Source of the DNA: Streptomyces sp. cf386
Lineage (GTDB): Bacteria; Actinomycetota; Actinomycetes; Streptomycetales; Streptomycetaceae
NCBI RefSeq assembly: GCF_900103585.1
Contig: NZ_FNHV01000023.1
Location: 89,831-153,830 of the forward strand
Reading direction: 5' to 3'
Length of the DNA: 64,000 bases
The notes beneath the pieces were generated by a model, which saw only the letters and a program-made list of their open reading frames with translations, did not search any database and was not told the origin of the DNA. The translations under genes and the position numbers were made by a program. This document shows positions 16,669 through 26,030 of this stretch, piece by piece (position 1 is the first letter of the stretch; each line of letters begins with the position of its first letter).

Positions 16669-18279
16669 ATGGATCTCATTCCGGCACCTCGCCAGACGGA
16701 GCGGGCCGAGGGCTTCTACGAACTCGGCGACGGCTTCGGGATCGAGGCCGGCCCGGGCACCGAGGACACCGCGCGCTGGCTGCGCGCGACGCTCGGCGCG
16801 GCGACCGGGCTCGCGCTGCCGCCCAAGAAGGGGGACGAGTACGACGTCCTCCATCTGTCCGTCCGGCCAGGCCTCGACGCCGAGGAATACCGCCTCGTCA
16901 TCGCCCCCCATGGCCTCCACATCCAGGGCGGCTCGCCCGCCGGTGTCTTCTGGGGTGCCCAGACGCTGCGCCAGCTCCTCGGCCCCGACGCCTTCCGGCG
17001 CGCACCCCTTTCCGACCGTACGTGGCGGCTGCCCCTGACGGAGATCCGGGACGCCCCCCGATTCCGCTGGCGCGGCCTCATGCTCGACGTGGCCCGGCAC
17101 TTCATGCCCAAGGACGGAGTCCTGCGCTACCTCGATCTGCTGGCCGCCCACAAACTCAACGTCTTCCACTTCCACCTGACGGACGACCAGGGCTGGCGCA
17201 TCGAGATCAAGAGGTACCCCCGGCTCACCGAGGTCGGCTCCTGGCGGGCGCGCACCAAATTCGGCCATCGGGCCTCGCCGCTCTGGGACGACAAGCCGCA
17301 CGGTGGCTTCTACACCCAGGACGACATCCGCGAGATCGTCGCGTACGCCGCCGAGCGGCATATCACCGTCGTCCCCGAAATCGACGTACCCGGCCACTCG
17401 CAGGCGGCCATCGCCGCGTACCCGGAACTCGGCAACACCGACGTCATCGACACCAACGCCCTCTCCGTCTGGGACACCTGGGGGATCAATCCGAACGTAC
17501 TCGCCCCCACTGACAACACCCTGCGCTTCTACGAGGGGGTCTTCGAGGAAGTCCTGGAGCTGTTCCCCTCGGAGTTCGTTCATGTCGGGGGCGACGAATG
17601 CCTCAAGGACCAGTGGCGGCAGTCGCCCACCGCGCAGGAACGCATCAGAGAACTCGGGTTGAAGGACGAGGACGAGCTCCAGGCGTGGTTCATCGGCCAC
17701 TTCGACAAGTGGCTGACCGCGCGCGGGCGCCGGCTCATCGGCTGGGACGAGATCCTGGAGGGCGGGCTCGCGCAGGGCGCGACGGTGTCCTCCTGGCGCG
17801 GGTACGCGGGCGGCATCGCGGCGGCCCGCGCGGGCCACGACGTCGTCATGTGCCCCGAGCAGCAGGTGTATCTGGACCACCGTCAGGACGCGGGCGCCGA
17901 CGAGCCGGTGCCGATCGGGTACGTGCGCACGCTGGAGGACGTCTATCGGTTCGAGCCCGTCCCCGCGGAGTTGACGCCCGAGGAGGCCCGGCACGTGCTC
18001 GGTACGCAGGCCAATGTCTGGACCGAGGTGATGGAGGACCACGCGCGCGTGGACTACCAGACCTTCCCGCGCCTCGCCGCCTTCGCCGAGGTGGCCTGGA
18101 GCAGCCTGCCCGCCCCGGCGGAACGGGACTTCACCGACTTCGAGCGGCGGATGGCCGCCCATTACGGGCGACTCGACGCCCTGGGGGTCGCGTACCGTCC
18201 GCCCACCGGACCGCGGCCGTGGCAGCGGCGCCCCGGTGTGCTCGGCCGCCCGATCGACGGCCCGCCCCCGAACAGGTAA
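16669..18279 (+). CDS. Beta-N-acetylhexosaminidase, GH20
   Basis: A 536-residue glycoside hydrolase 20 removing terminal GlcNAc/GalNAc from chitin-derived or peptidoglycan-derived sugars by substrate-assisted catalysis. The small N-terminal domain (1-120) precedes the barrel, which starts PRFRWRGLMLDVARHF. The catalytic pair is in FVHVGGDECLKDQW, with Asp309 and Glu310. VPEIDVPGHSQAAIAAYPEL is another family signature. No signal peptide is visible, so it acts inside the cell on sugars brought in by the upstream importer, 15 bp away. Length is normal for the family. Confidence 0.9.
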   Translation: MDLIPAPRQTERAEGFYELGDGFGIEAGPGTEDTARWLRATLGAATGLALPPKKGDEYDVLHLSVRPGLDAEEYRLVIAPHGLHIQGGSPAGVFWGAQTLRQLLGPDAFRRAPLSDRTWRLPLTEIRDAPRFRWRGLMLDVARHFMPKDGVLRYLDLLAAHKLNVFHFHLTDDQGWRIEIKRYPRLTEVGSWRARTKFGHRASPLWDDKPHGGFYTQDDIREIVAYAAERHITVVPEIDVPGHSQAAIAAYPELGNTDVIDTNALSVWDTWGINPNVLAPTDNTLRFYEGVFEEVLELFPSEFVHVGGDECLKDQWRQSPTAQERIRELGLKDEDELQAWFIGHFDKWLTARGRRLIGWDEILEGGLAQGATVSSWRGYAGGIAAARAGHDVVMCPEQQVYLDHRQDAGADEPVPIGYVRTLEDVYRFEPVPAELTPEEARHVLGTQANVWTEVMEDHARVDYQTFPRLAAFAEVAWSSLPAPAERDFTDFERRMAAHYGRLDALGVAYRPPTGPRPWQRRPGVLGRPIDGPPPNR

Positions 18280-18504
18280 TGGAAAAAACCGGCAAGGCGT
18301 CACCGAAGAGTGTCAATCGGAACGCATCGGTGATGCCGTACGAAAACGGACCATCTCCGCGATGAGGTGGGCGAATGCCTCCTAGCGGACCCCTGTCTTC
18401 GGGTCCTGCGAAGATGTGCCAGAGTTGCCACGTCCGCCCTGTCAGCACGTACCGTACGGCAACACAGGTGGGACCAGGTGGGGCAGCGGGAAGGGGCAGC
18501 CGGT

Positions 18505-19398
18505 TTGACCACGAGCGCACCGCAGGCGGCGCAGGCCGTCACGCTGCCCACGACGCTGGACGAAGCCGTGGCGGCACTCAGCGCCATGCCCGCCGCCGTG
18601 CCGGTCGCGGGCGGCACCGACCTCATGGCCGCCGTCAACTCCGGACAGCTCAGGCCCGCCGCGCTGGTCGGCCTCGGCCGGATCAGCGAGATCCGCGGCT
18701 GGCAGTACCAGGACGGCCACGCCCTGCTGGGTGCCGGCCTCACCCACGCGCGTATGGGCCGCCCCGACTTCGCCGCCCTGATCCCGGCGCTTGCGGCCGC
18801 CGCGCGGGCGGCGGGCCCGCCGCAGATCCGCAACGCGGGCACCCTCGGCGGCAACATCGCCTCGGCGTCCCCGAACGGTGACGCGCTGCCGGTCCTCGCC
18901 GCCCTCGAAGCGACCCTGATCATCGCGGGCCCGGGCGGAGCCCGCCGGGAGATCCCGGTGTCGCACCTGCTGGCCGGCATGGAGATGCTGCGCGCCGGCG
19001 AACTCATCGGCTTCGTGCGCGTGCCGCTGCTGCACGCCCCGCAAGTCTTCCTCAAGGCCACCGGCCGCACCGGCCCGGGGCGTTCGATGGCCTCCGTCGC
19101 GGTCGTCCTCGACCCCGCCCGGCGCGGAGTCAGGTGCGCCGTGGGCGCCATAGCGCCGATGCCGCTGAGGCCGCTGGAGGCCGAGGAGTGGGTGGCCCGG
19201 CTGATCGACTGGGACAACAGCCGCGCGATCGTCCCCGAGGCGCTGCACGCCTTCGGGGAGTACGTCGCCGCGGCCTGCATCCCCGACCCGGTACCGGCCG
19301 AGGACGGGTCCGTGACTCCGCATCCGCCCGCCGTACTGCACCTGCGGCGCACCGTCGCCGCGCTGGCCCGACGAGCACTGGGGAGGGCGCTGTCGTGA
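18505..19398 (+). CDS. Xanthine dehydrogenase family FAD-binding subunit
   Basis: A 297-residue FAD subunit (CoxM/XdhB-like) of a molybdo-flavoenzyme. The FAD-binding signatures are PVAGGTDLMAAVNSG near residue 33 and IRNAGTLGGNIASASPNGD near residue 110. TTG 18505 is chosen from the GGGAAGGGGCAG ribosome binding site just upstream; a longer frame back to 18367 lacks similarity. It is the first of three genes with overlapping starts and stops. A small hairpin at 18389-18408 (GGACCC/GGGTCC) lies in the leader. Confidence 0.85.
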   Translation: MTTSAPQAAQAVTLPTTLDEAVAALSAMPAAVPVAGGTDLMAAVNSGQLRPAALVGLGRISEIRGWQYQDGHALLGAGLTHARMGRPDFAALIPALAAAARAAGPPQIRNAGTLGGNIASASPNGDALPVLAALEATLIIAGPGGARREIPVSHLLAGMEMLRAGELIGFVRVPLLHAPQVFLKATGRTGPGRSMASVAVVLDPARRGVRCAVGAIAPMPLRPLEAEEWVARLIDWDNSRAIVPEALHAFGEYVAAACIPDPVPAEDGSVTPHPPAVLHLRRTVAALARRALGRALS

Positions 19399-21128
19399 CC
19401 GACGACCAGCACGGAGAGGGCACGCCCCAGGGCAGGGGTCGCTGGGACCCGCTGCCCCAGGGCGACTACGACGACGGCGCCACCGCCTTCGTCAAACTCC
19501 CCGAAGGGGGCATCGACGCCCTCCTGGCCTCCTCCGACACCCCGCTCGCCGCGCGCGGCCACGGGTATGTGCCGCCGCAGATAGCGTTCGCGCCGGGCTC
19601 GGCCCCGGACGCCGACCCCGCGACCGCCGGTGGTTGGCCGGTCGCCGGTGCGCCCGCCGAGGGTGCCCAGTGGCCCGACCCGAACGCCGCCCCGCAGGAC
19701 CAGGGCAGCGGCCAGTTCGCGTACAACCCCGGGGCCACCCAGCAGTGGAACTTCTCGGAGACCTCGGCCGGTCAGGCGGGCCAGGAGGCCGTCGGGGCGC
19801 CCGGTCATGACGTGACCGGGCAGTGGTCGATTCCCGTCGCCGACGGTGACCTTCCGGACGAATCGGGCGAGTTCACCACGTCGTCGCTCGTCGAGCAGTG
19901 GGGCGGCACCCCGCCGGCCACGCTGCCCGGCGGCGCGCCCGCACCCTGGGCGACGCAGGCCGCGGGTCAGCCGTGGGGTGAGCAGGCGGAGGCCGCGGCG
20001 GCGACCGGCGAAGCGCTGGGGACCGTGCCCCGACCCGGACGGCCGGCCGATGCCGGGCACGCTCCCGGCCGGCCCGGACCGCACGCCGGTGACCAGCACG
20101 CCGTACACCCCGGTGACCAGCCCGGCGTACGGCCCGCCCCGAACACGCACGAGCAGCCGCCCGCGGCGGCCGGGTTCGGCCCGGGCGGGAACCCGCCCGC
20201 GGCGCCCGGAGCGGACACCCACGCGCGCGTGCACCCCGGTTCCGCCGCGCGCGCCGCCGAGGAGCAGGCGCACGCCTCCGCGCCCGTCGAGGATCCCGCC
20301 GAAAGCGCTTCAGCGGCCTCACAGGCCGCTCCCGGAGCCGGTGAGCCCGCCACGGACGCCCAGGGCGCCACAGAGGCCGCTCAGGGCCCGGAAGAGGCTT
20401 CCGTCGAGAGCGCCCCCGCCGAAGGCGGCGACTCCGCCGAGGAAACCGCCGGGGCCGCCGCCTCCGACGGCGTACCGGCGCCCCCCGGCGAGGAACACCC
20501 CCTCGCCTCCTACGTCCTGCGCGTCAACGGCGCCGACCGGCCCGTCTCGGACGCCTGGATCGGCGAGTCGCTGCTCTACGTGCTGCGCGAGCGGCTCGGG
20601 CTCGCGGGCGCCAAGGACGGCTGCTCGCAGGGTGAGTGCGGGGCGTGCAACGTGCAGGTCGACGGACGGCTCGTCGCGTCCTGCCTGGTGCCCGCCGTGA
20701 CCGCCGCCGGCGCCGAGGTCCGTACGGTCGAGGGGCTCGCCCAGGACGGGCAGCCCTCCGACGTGCAGCGCGCGCTCGCGCGGTGCGGCGCCGTGCAGTG
20801 CGGCTTCTGCGTGCCGGGCATGGCGATGACCGTGCACGACCTGCTGGAGGGCAACCCGGCGCCGACCGAGCTGGAGACCCGCCAGGCGCTGTGCGGCAAC
20901 CTGTGCCGCTGCTCCGGCTACCGGGGCGTGGTGGACGCCGTCCAGGAGGTCGTCGCCGAGCGCGAGGCGCAGGCGACGGCCGACGAGCCCGAACACGGCG
21001 GCGACGAGCCGCGTATCCCTCATCAGGCGGGCCCGGGGGCCGGCGGGGTCAACCCGTCGGCGTTCGATCCGCCGGGTGCCAGGGGACCGCATGACCAGGC
21101 GTACGGACCGGACGGAGGCCAGGCGTGA
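19395..21128 (+). CDS. Xanthine dehydrogenase family 2Fe-2S subunit with ~365-residue disordered N-terminal extension
   Basis: 577 residues, about 3.5 times the usual 150-170 of this subunit. The C-terminal ~210 residues are standard: plant-type ferredoxin cysteines in GCSQGECGACNVQVDGRLVA, then the second cluster CGFCVPGM and LCGNLCRCSGYRG. The N-terminal ~365 residues are Pro/Ala/Gly/Glu-rich, low in hydrophobics and without recognisable domains, so probably disordered. GTG 19395 overlaps the FAD-subunit stop, and coding-type third-position GC continues throughout the extension. A downstream start near residue 360 would give the usual protein, but no ribosome binding site there is obvious. 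Confidence 0.82.
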   Translation: MTDDQHGEGTPQGRGRWDPLPQGDYDDGATAFVKLPEGGIDALLASSDTPLAARGHGYVPPQIAFAPGSAPDADPATAGGWPVAGAPAEGAQWPDPNAAPQDQGSGQFAYNPGATQQWNFSETSAGQAGQEAVGAPGHDVTGQWSIPVADGDLPDESGEFTTSSLVEQWGGTPPATLPGGAPAPWATQAAGQPWGEQAEAAAATGEALGTVPRPGRPADAGHAPGRPGPHAGDQHAVHPGDQPGVRPAPNTHEQPPAAAGFGPGGNPPAAPGADTHARVHPGSAARAAEEQAHASAPVEDPAESASAASQAAPGAGEPATDAQGATEAAQGPEEASVESAPAEGGDSAEETAGAAASDGVPAPPGEEHPLASYVLRVNGADRPVSDAWIGESLLYVLRERLGLAGAKDGCSQGECGACNVQVDGRLVASCLVPAVTAAGAEVRTVEGLAQDGQPSDVQRALARCGAVQCGFCVPGMAMTVHDLLEGNPAPTELETRQALCGNLCRCSGYRGVVDAVQEVVAEREAQATADEPEHGGDEPRIPHQAGPGAGGVNPSAFDPPGARGPHDQAYGPDGGQA

Positions 21129-23434
21129 GCAACGAAGCCGCCACCGCGACCACAGCCGCGGAGGCAGCCCCCGCCCCCGATCAGATCCCGCACGGCCTCG
21201 GCGCCTCTCTGCCGCCCGCCGACGCGCGCGCCAAGACCGAGGGCACCTTCCCGTACGCGGCCGACCTGTGGGCCGAGGGCCTGCTGTGGGCGGCCGTGCT
21301 GCGCTCGCCGCACCCGCACGCGCGCATCACGTCCATCGACACCTCCCACGCGCGTGAGATGCCCGGCGTCCGGGCCGTCGTCACGCACGAGGACGTGCCG
21401 GGCAGCGCGCTGCACGGACGGGGCAAGGCCGACCGACCGGTCTTCGCCTCCGAGGTCGTACGCCACCACGGCGAGCCCATCGCCGCCGTGGCCGCCGACC
21501 ACCCGGACACCGCCCGCCTTGCCGCCGCGGCCGTCATCGTCGAGTACGAGGTGCTCGACCCGGTGACCGACCCCGAGCAGGCCTTCGAGGCCGAGCCGCT
21601 GCATCCCGACGGCAACCTGATCCGCCACATCCCGCTGCGCCACGGCGACCCCGACGCGGCCGGCGACATCGTGGTCGAGGGCCTGTACCGCATCGGCCGC
21701 CAGGACCCGGCCCCCATCGGCGCCGAGGCGGGCCTCGCCGTACCGCGTCCCGACGGCGGCGTGGAGCTCTACCTCGCCTCGACCGACCCGCACGCCGACC
21801 GTGACCGGGCAGCCGCCTGCTACGGCCTGGAGCCCGAGCGCGTCAAGGTCGTCGTCACCGGCGTCCCCGGCGCCACCGCCGACCGCGAGGACCAGGGCTT
21901 CCAACTGCCGCTCGGCCTGCTGGCGCTGAAGACCGGCTGCCCGGTGAAGCTGACGGCCACGCGCGAGGAGTCCTTCCTCGGCCACACCCACCGGCACCCG
22001 ACCCTGCTCCGGTACCGCCACCACGCGGACGCCGAGGGCAAGCTGGTCAAGGTCGAGGCGCAGATCCTGCTGGACGCGGGAGCGTACGCCGACACTTCCT
22101 CCGAAGCGCTGGCCGCCGCGGTCGGCTTCGCCTGCGGCCCGTACGTCGTCCCGAACGCCTTCATCGAGGGCTGGGCCGTACGCACCAACAACCCGCCCTC
22201 CGGCCACGTACGCGGCGAGGGCGCCATGCAGGTGTGCGCCGCCTACGAGGCGCAGATGGACAAGCTGGCCAAGAAGCTCGGCGTGGACCCGGCGGAGCTG
22301 CGTCTGCGCAACGCCATGGCGACGGGCGACGTACTCCCGACGGGCCAGACGGTGACGTGCCCGGCCCCCGTGGCCGAACTGCTCCAGGCCGTACGGGACT
22401 ACCCCCTGCCGGCGCTTCCCAAGGACACCCCCGAGGACGAGTGGCTGCTGCCCGGCGGCCCCGAGGGCGCGGGCGAACCGGGTGCCGTGCGGCGGGGTGT
22501 CGGCTACGGCCTGGGCATGGTGCACATGCTCGGGGCCGAGGGCGCGGACGAGGTCTCCACGGCGACGGTGAAGGTCCACGACGGCGTGGCGACGGTGCTG
22601 TGCGCCGCCGTCGAGACCGGCCAGGGCTTCACGACGCTGGCCCGGCAGATCGTCCAGGAGACGCTGGGCATCGACGAGGTGCACGTGGCCCCCGTCGACA
22701 CCGACCAGCCCCCGGCGGGCGCGGGCTGCCGAGGCCGCCACACCTGGGTGTCGGGCGGCGCGGTGGAACGGGCGGCCAAGATGGTCCGCACGCAGCTGCT
22801 GCAGCCCCTGGCGCACAAGTTCGGCATGTCCACCGAGCTGCTCCAGATCACCGACGGCAAGATCACGTCGTACGACGGCGTCCTGTCGACCACCGTCACC
22901 GAGGCGCTGGACGGCAAGGAACTGTGGGCGACGGCCCAGTGCCGCCCGCACCCGACCGAACCGCTGAACGACGCCGGCCAGGGCGATGCCTTCGTGGGCA
23001 TGTCCTTCTGCGCGATCCGCGCGGTCGTCGACGTCGACATCGAACTGGGCTCGGTGCGCGTGGTCGAGCTGGCGCTCGCCCAGGACGTCGGCCGGGTGCT
23101 GAACCCGGCCCAGCTGGAGGCGCGCATCGAGGCGGGCGTGACGCAGGGCGTGGGCATAGCGCTCACGGAGAACCTGCGCAGCGCGCGCGGGCTGATCCGC
23201 CACCCGGACCTGACGGGTTACTCCCTGCCGACGGCCCTGGACGCCCCCGACATCCGGATCGTGAAGCTGGTCGAGGAGCGGGACGTGGTCGCGCCGTTCG
23301 GTGCGAAGGCGGTGAGCGCGGTGCCGGTGGTGACCTCGCCGGCCGCCATCGCGTCGGCCGTACGCGCCGCGACGGGCCGCCCGGTGAACCGCCTGCCGAT
23401 CCGACCGCAGGCGGCGGTGGTGACCGGCCAGTGA
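21125..23434 (+). CDS. Xanthine dehydrogenase family molybdopterin-binding subunit
   Basis: A 769-residue catalytic subunit carrying the molybdopterin cofactor. The a/b hammerhead domain lies near the N-terminus (KTEGTFPYAADLWAEGLLWA), followed by the two molybdopterin-binding domains, with VRGEGAMQVCAAYEAQMD and VETGQGFTTLARQIVQE as typical stretches and AFGAKAV-like PFGAKAVSAVPVV near the end. GTG 21125 overlaps the preceding stop. With the FAD and 2Fe-2S subunits it forms a complete oxidoreductase. Substrate (xanthine/hypoxanthine or another N-heterocycle or aldehyde) cannot be decided; no maturation factor is in the window. Confidence 0.87.
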   Translation: MSNEAATATTAAEAAPAPDQIPHGLGASLPPADARAKTEGTFPYAADLWAEGLLWAAVLRSPHPHARITSIDTSHAREMPGVRAVVTHEDVPGSALHGRGKADRPVFASEVVRHHGEPIAAVAADHPDTARLAAAAVIVEYEVLDPVTDPEQAFEAEPLHPDGNLIRHIPLRHGDPDAAGDIVVEGLYRIGRQDPAPIGAEAGLAVPRPDGGVELYLASTDPHADRDRAAACYGLEPERVKVVVTGVPGATADREDQGFQLPLGLLALKTGCPVKLTATREESFLGHTHRHPTLLRYRHHADAEGKLVKVEAQILLDAGAYADTSSEALAAAVGFACGPYVVPNAFIEGWAVRTNNPPSGHVRGEGAMQVCAAYEAQMDKLAKKLGVDPAELRLRNAMATGDVLPTGQTVTCPAPVAELLQAVRDYPLPALPKDTPEDEWLLPGGPEGAGEPGAVRRGVGYGLGMVHMLGAEGADEVSTATVKVHDGVATVLCAAVETGQGFTTLARQIVQETLGIDEVHVAPVDTDQPPAGAGCRGRHTWVSGGAVERAAKMVRTQLLQPLAHKFGMSTELLQITDGKITSYDGVLSTTVTEALDGKELWATAQCRPHPTEPLNDAGQGDAFVGMSFCAIRAVVDVDIELGSVRVVELALAQDVGRVLNPAQLEARIEAGVTQGVGIALTENLRSARGLIRHPDLTGYSLPTALDAPDIRIVKLVEERDVVAPFGAKAVSAVPVVTSPAAIASAVRAATGRPVNRLPIRPQAAVVTGQ

Positions 23435-23462
23435 GCCGGCTCCGGCTGTTCTGCCGATTGCC

Positions 23463-24023
23463 ATGATGAGCGGGGTCGTCCTGGTCACCGGGGTGATGGC
23501 GGCCGGGAAGTCGACGGTCGCGCAGGCGCTGGCGGAGAGGCTGCCGAGAGCTGCGCATGTGCGTGGGGACGTCTTCCGGCGGATGATCGTCTCGGGGCGC
23601 GTGGAGTACGAACCCGCCGTCGAGGACGACGACGGCGGCGGGGGCGTCGATGCTGGCGAGGGCGAGGCTCAACTCCGACTGCGGTACCGGTTGTCGGCCG
23701 CGACGGCGGACGCGTATACGGAGGCCGGGTTCACGGCGGTCGTGCAGGACGTGGTGCTGGGCGCGGAGCTGGCGGCGTACGTACGGCTCGTGCGCACGCG
23801 TCCGCTCCACGTGGTCGTCCTGGCGCCGAGCGCCGCGGCCGTGGCGGCGCGGGAGGCCGGGCGGGCGAAGACGGGCTACGGGGCCTGGACGGTCGAGCGG
23901 TTGGACGGGGAGCTGCGCGCTCGGACGCCGCGTATCGGGCTGTGGGTGGACTCCTCCGAGCTGACCGTGGGGGAGACGGTGGAGGCGATTCTGGCCGGGT
24001 GGGAACGCGCGAGGGTGGGTTGA
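23463..24023 (+). CDS. P-loop phosphotransferase/kinase of unknown substrate
   Basis: A 186-residue P-loop protein with Walker A GVMAAGKSTVAQALAERLP near residue 10 and later RAKTGYGAWTVERLDGELR, similar to the chloramphenicol-phosphotransferase-like and AAA_33 small-kinase group. An Asp/Gly-rich insertion (EDDDGGGGVDAGEGE) sits near residue 55. ATG 23463 and ATG 23466 are both possible starts. It follows the molybdoenzyme by 28 bp and may be cotranscribed, but the substrate is unknown. Confidence 0.7.
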   Translation: MMSGVVLVTGVMAAGKSTVAQALAERLPRAAHVRGDVFRRMIVSGRVEYEPAVEDDDGGGGVDAGEGEAQLRLRYRLSAATADAYTEAGFTAVVQDVVLGAELAAYVRLVRTRPLHVVVLAPSAAAVAAREAGRAKTGYGAWTVERLDGELRARTPRIGLWVDSSELTVGETVEAILAGWERARVG

Positions 24024-24044
24024 GCGTCTTACTGATGTGAAGCG

Positions 24045-24116
24045 CTGTCAGTGGTCGTGCTGATTCGGTGCGTTGTCGGTGGTCGTGCCGATCCGGGGGC
24101 GTTGTCAGTGGTGGCG
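24045..24116. repeat. Degenerate tandem repeat, about 28-bp period
   Basis: Three imperfect copies beginning TTGTCAGTGGTCGTGC or TTGTCGGTGGTCGTGC at about 24045, 24073 and 24102. They fill the gap between the kinase and SUKH-like genes. This type of TTGTC(A/G)GTGG repeat is seen between Streptomyces genes; no function is implied. Confidence 0.55.
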
Positions 24117-24215
24117 CGTAGTGTTCTGGGCAGTGGGGACGGCAGCCGGGGCAGGGGACCGGACGGTCGGCCGTGTCCTGCCCGGGGGCGGCGAGCAAGC
24201 GCATGCGGGGGAGCC

Positions 24216-25421
24216 ATGAGCACGACGATCACGACTCGCGCCGGTGATACGGCGATCATCCTGACGGAGACCGAGCTGGATCCGTACGTCACGCACGCGT
24301 CGACGCGGCGATGGCTGACCGGGCCCGGACTGCCGTGCGACAGCGGTGTGTTGAGCTTCGCCGAGCTGGGCCGCGAGGGCTTGCGGACCGTGGCGGACTC
24401 GACGGGCGGTCCGGGCGACCGGCTGGCCGCGGAGCTGCGGGACCAGCTGGTGATAGGCGGACTGCTGGGCGTCGGCGCCCTGGAGACGGAGTCGGTCCTG
24501 CTCGACGGCGCGACGGGCGAGATCTCGACGACGCACTTCCTGTACGACCGCCCCGACCTGATGGGCCGCCGCCCGCTGGCGCCGTCGTTGCGGACGCTGG
24601 TGCGCTTCGCGGAGGCGACGGACGAACTGGCCGGTCTGCGCGGCCAGTTCGCCTCCTACGTCGGCCGCTACGGCCCGAAGGCGGTCGCGGACGCCTCGCG
24701 GCACCTGCTGGCGGTCTTCGAGGAGGCCACGGACGGCGAGCCGGCGCCCTTCTGGAAGATGGCGGCCCTGATCCGCCCGCTCGCGCTCGTGGCGGGCCGG
24801 GCCGGCGCGTCGGGCCTGGCCCTGGACCTGCCGCTGCGCCTGCTGGACCAGGAGTTCGGCCCGCGCAAGATGGTGCGCTTCGAGGAGGTCGACTTCCCCG
24901 CCACGCTCACGCACGAGCCGACCCGCCGCTTTCTGCGCGAGGTCGGGCTGCCGGAGGACTGCGACCTGTTCTCCCTCGACCTCGACACCGACGTCCCCCT
25001 GCCGACCCTGGCCGAGCACTACGCCGACGTCGCCCCCTCGGCCGAACTCCCCTTCCGGGCCGATCACTTGATACGTCTCGGCCGGCTCATCGAGGACAAC
25101 AGCCTGGTCGTCGACGGAGCGACGGGCGCAGTCCTGAACTGGAGCGAGCCCGAGGCGCGGCTGTTCCCCCTGAACACCGACATCTCGACGCTCGCCTTCA
25201 CGCTGTGGCTGCTCCACCGTGAGCAGGCGATCGACGAGGAGTCGGGCCACGAGCTGACGGCCGACACCTATGACCAACTGGCCATGACCATGCTCCAGGT
25301 CCTGTCGACGGTCGACCCGACCGGCGTCGCCGCCGCGGGCGGGGACGGCCGGCACTACTGGACCGAGGTGTTCCAGGACGCGGCGAGCGGGGTGCTGGAG
25401 TCGGTGGGCGGGGTGCGGTGA
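24216..25421 (+). CDS. Tandem SUKH-4-like protein
   Basis: A 401-residue cytoplasmic protein with two copies of a SUKH-4-like unit: the first (about 18-165) contains HASTRRWLTGPGLPCDSGVL, the second (about 225-385) HEPTRRFLREVGLPEDCDLF. Each is followed by a DGATG-containing strand (LLDGATGEISTTHF and VVDGATGAVLNWSE). SUKH proteins often act as immunity proteins against nuclease or deaminase toxins, but this one has no toxin gene beside it, and many Streptomyces SUKH-4 proteins are orphans. ATG 24216 follows GGGGGAG. The next gene starts inside its stop codon. Confidence 0.75.
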   Translation: MSTTITTRAGDTAIILTETELDPYVTHASTRRWLTGPGLPCDSGVLSFAELGREGLRTVADSTGGPGDRLAAELRDQLVIGGLLGVGALETESVLLDGATGEISTTHFLYDRPDLMGRRPLAPSLRTLVRFAEATDELAGLRGQFASYVGRYGPKAVADASRHLLAVFEEATDGEPAPFWKMAALIRPLALVAGRAGASGLALDLPLRLLDQEFGPRKMVRFEEVDFPATLTHEPTRRFLREVGLPEDCDLFSLDLDTDVPLPTLAEHYADVAPSAELPFRADHLIRLGRLIEDNSLVVDGATGAVLNWSEPEARLFPLNTDISTLAFTLWLLHREQAIDEESGHELTADTYDQLAMTMLQVLSTVDPTGVAAAGGDGRHYWTEVFQDAASGVLESVGGVR

Positions 25422-25987
25422 CGTCGGGCAGGGGGGTGGGTGAGGGCGTCCGTAAGGACAAGGACAACATCACCGTCCGCCCGGCCGAACCTGCCGATTT
25501 GGCGGCAGTCGCCGAACTCCGCTGGGAGTGGATCCTGGAGAACGACGGCGCCGCACCGGCGTCCCCGGCCGTCGATCGCGAGGATTTCGTCCGCCACTTC
25601 GTCGCCTGGGCGGGGCAGAACGCCGCCTCGCACCGCTGCATGGTCCTGGCCCGCGATGCGGAGATATCAGGGACCGCAGAGACCACGGGGACCACAGAGA
25701 TCATCGGCATGGCGTGGCTGGCGGTCGTTCACCGCGTCCCGACACCGCACGCGCTGCACCGGGCATCCGGTGACCTCCAGTGCGTGTACGTCGTCCCGGA
25801 GGCGCGCGACGCGGGTCTGGGCGGTCGGCTGATCACCGAGACCCTGGACAGGGCTAGGGAGCTGGGGCTGGAGCGGGTCACCGTCCACTCCTCACCCCGG
25901 GCCGTCCCCGCGTACGCCCGCCAGGGTTTCGAGAACTCGCGGCGCCTTCTTCAGGTCCGCGTCGCGAGGACGACGCCGTATCCCTGA
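25418..25987 (+). CDS. GNAT family N-acetyltransferase
   Basis: A 189-residue acetyl-CoA-dependent N-acetyltransferase. The acetyl-CoA-binding motif A is LQCVYVVPEARDAGLGGRLI (V-x-x-x-x-R-x-x-G-x-G), with RVTVHSSPRAVPAYARQGFE as motif B. GTG 25418 overlaps the SUKH gene stop (GTGA), so the two are probably translated together. The substrate is unknown. A run of ACCGCAGAGACCACGGGGACC coding repeats (around 25674) may be a small insertion. Confidence 0.8.
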   Translation: MTSGRGVGEGVRKDKDNITVRPAEPADLAAVAELRWEWILENDGAAPASPAVDREDFVRHFVAWAGQNAASHRCMVLARDAEISGTAETTGTTEIIGMAWLAVVHRVPTPHALHRASGDLQCVYVVPEARDAGLGGRLITETLDRARELGLERVTVHSSPRAVPAYARQGFENSRRLLQVRVARTTPYP

Positions 25988-26030
25988 GGCGTCGTCCCCT
26001 CGAGTTCGCTGCCCCTGAGGTCGCGTACCG

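Noticed and set aside
21023..23488. 821-codon open frame on the minus strand
   Set aside because: It is the shadow of the molybdopterin subunit gene; composition is Arg/His/Gly-rich with no domain, as usual for antisense frames in high-GC DNA.
23463..24023. Molybdenum-cofactor maturation role for the P-loop protein
   Set aside because: Proximity to the molybdoenzyme is suggestive, but the sequence lacks MobA or XdhC motifs.
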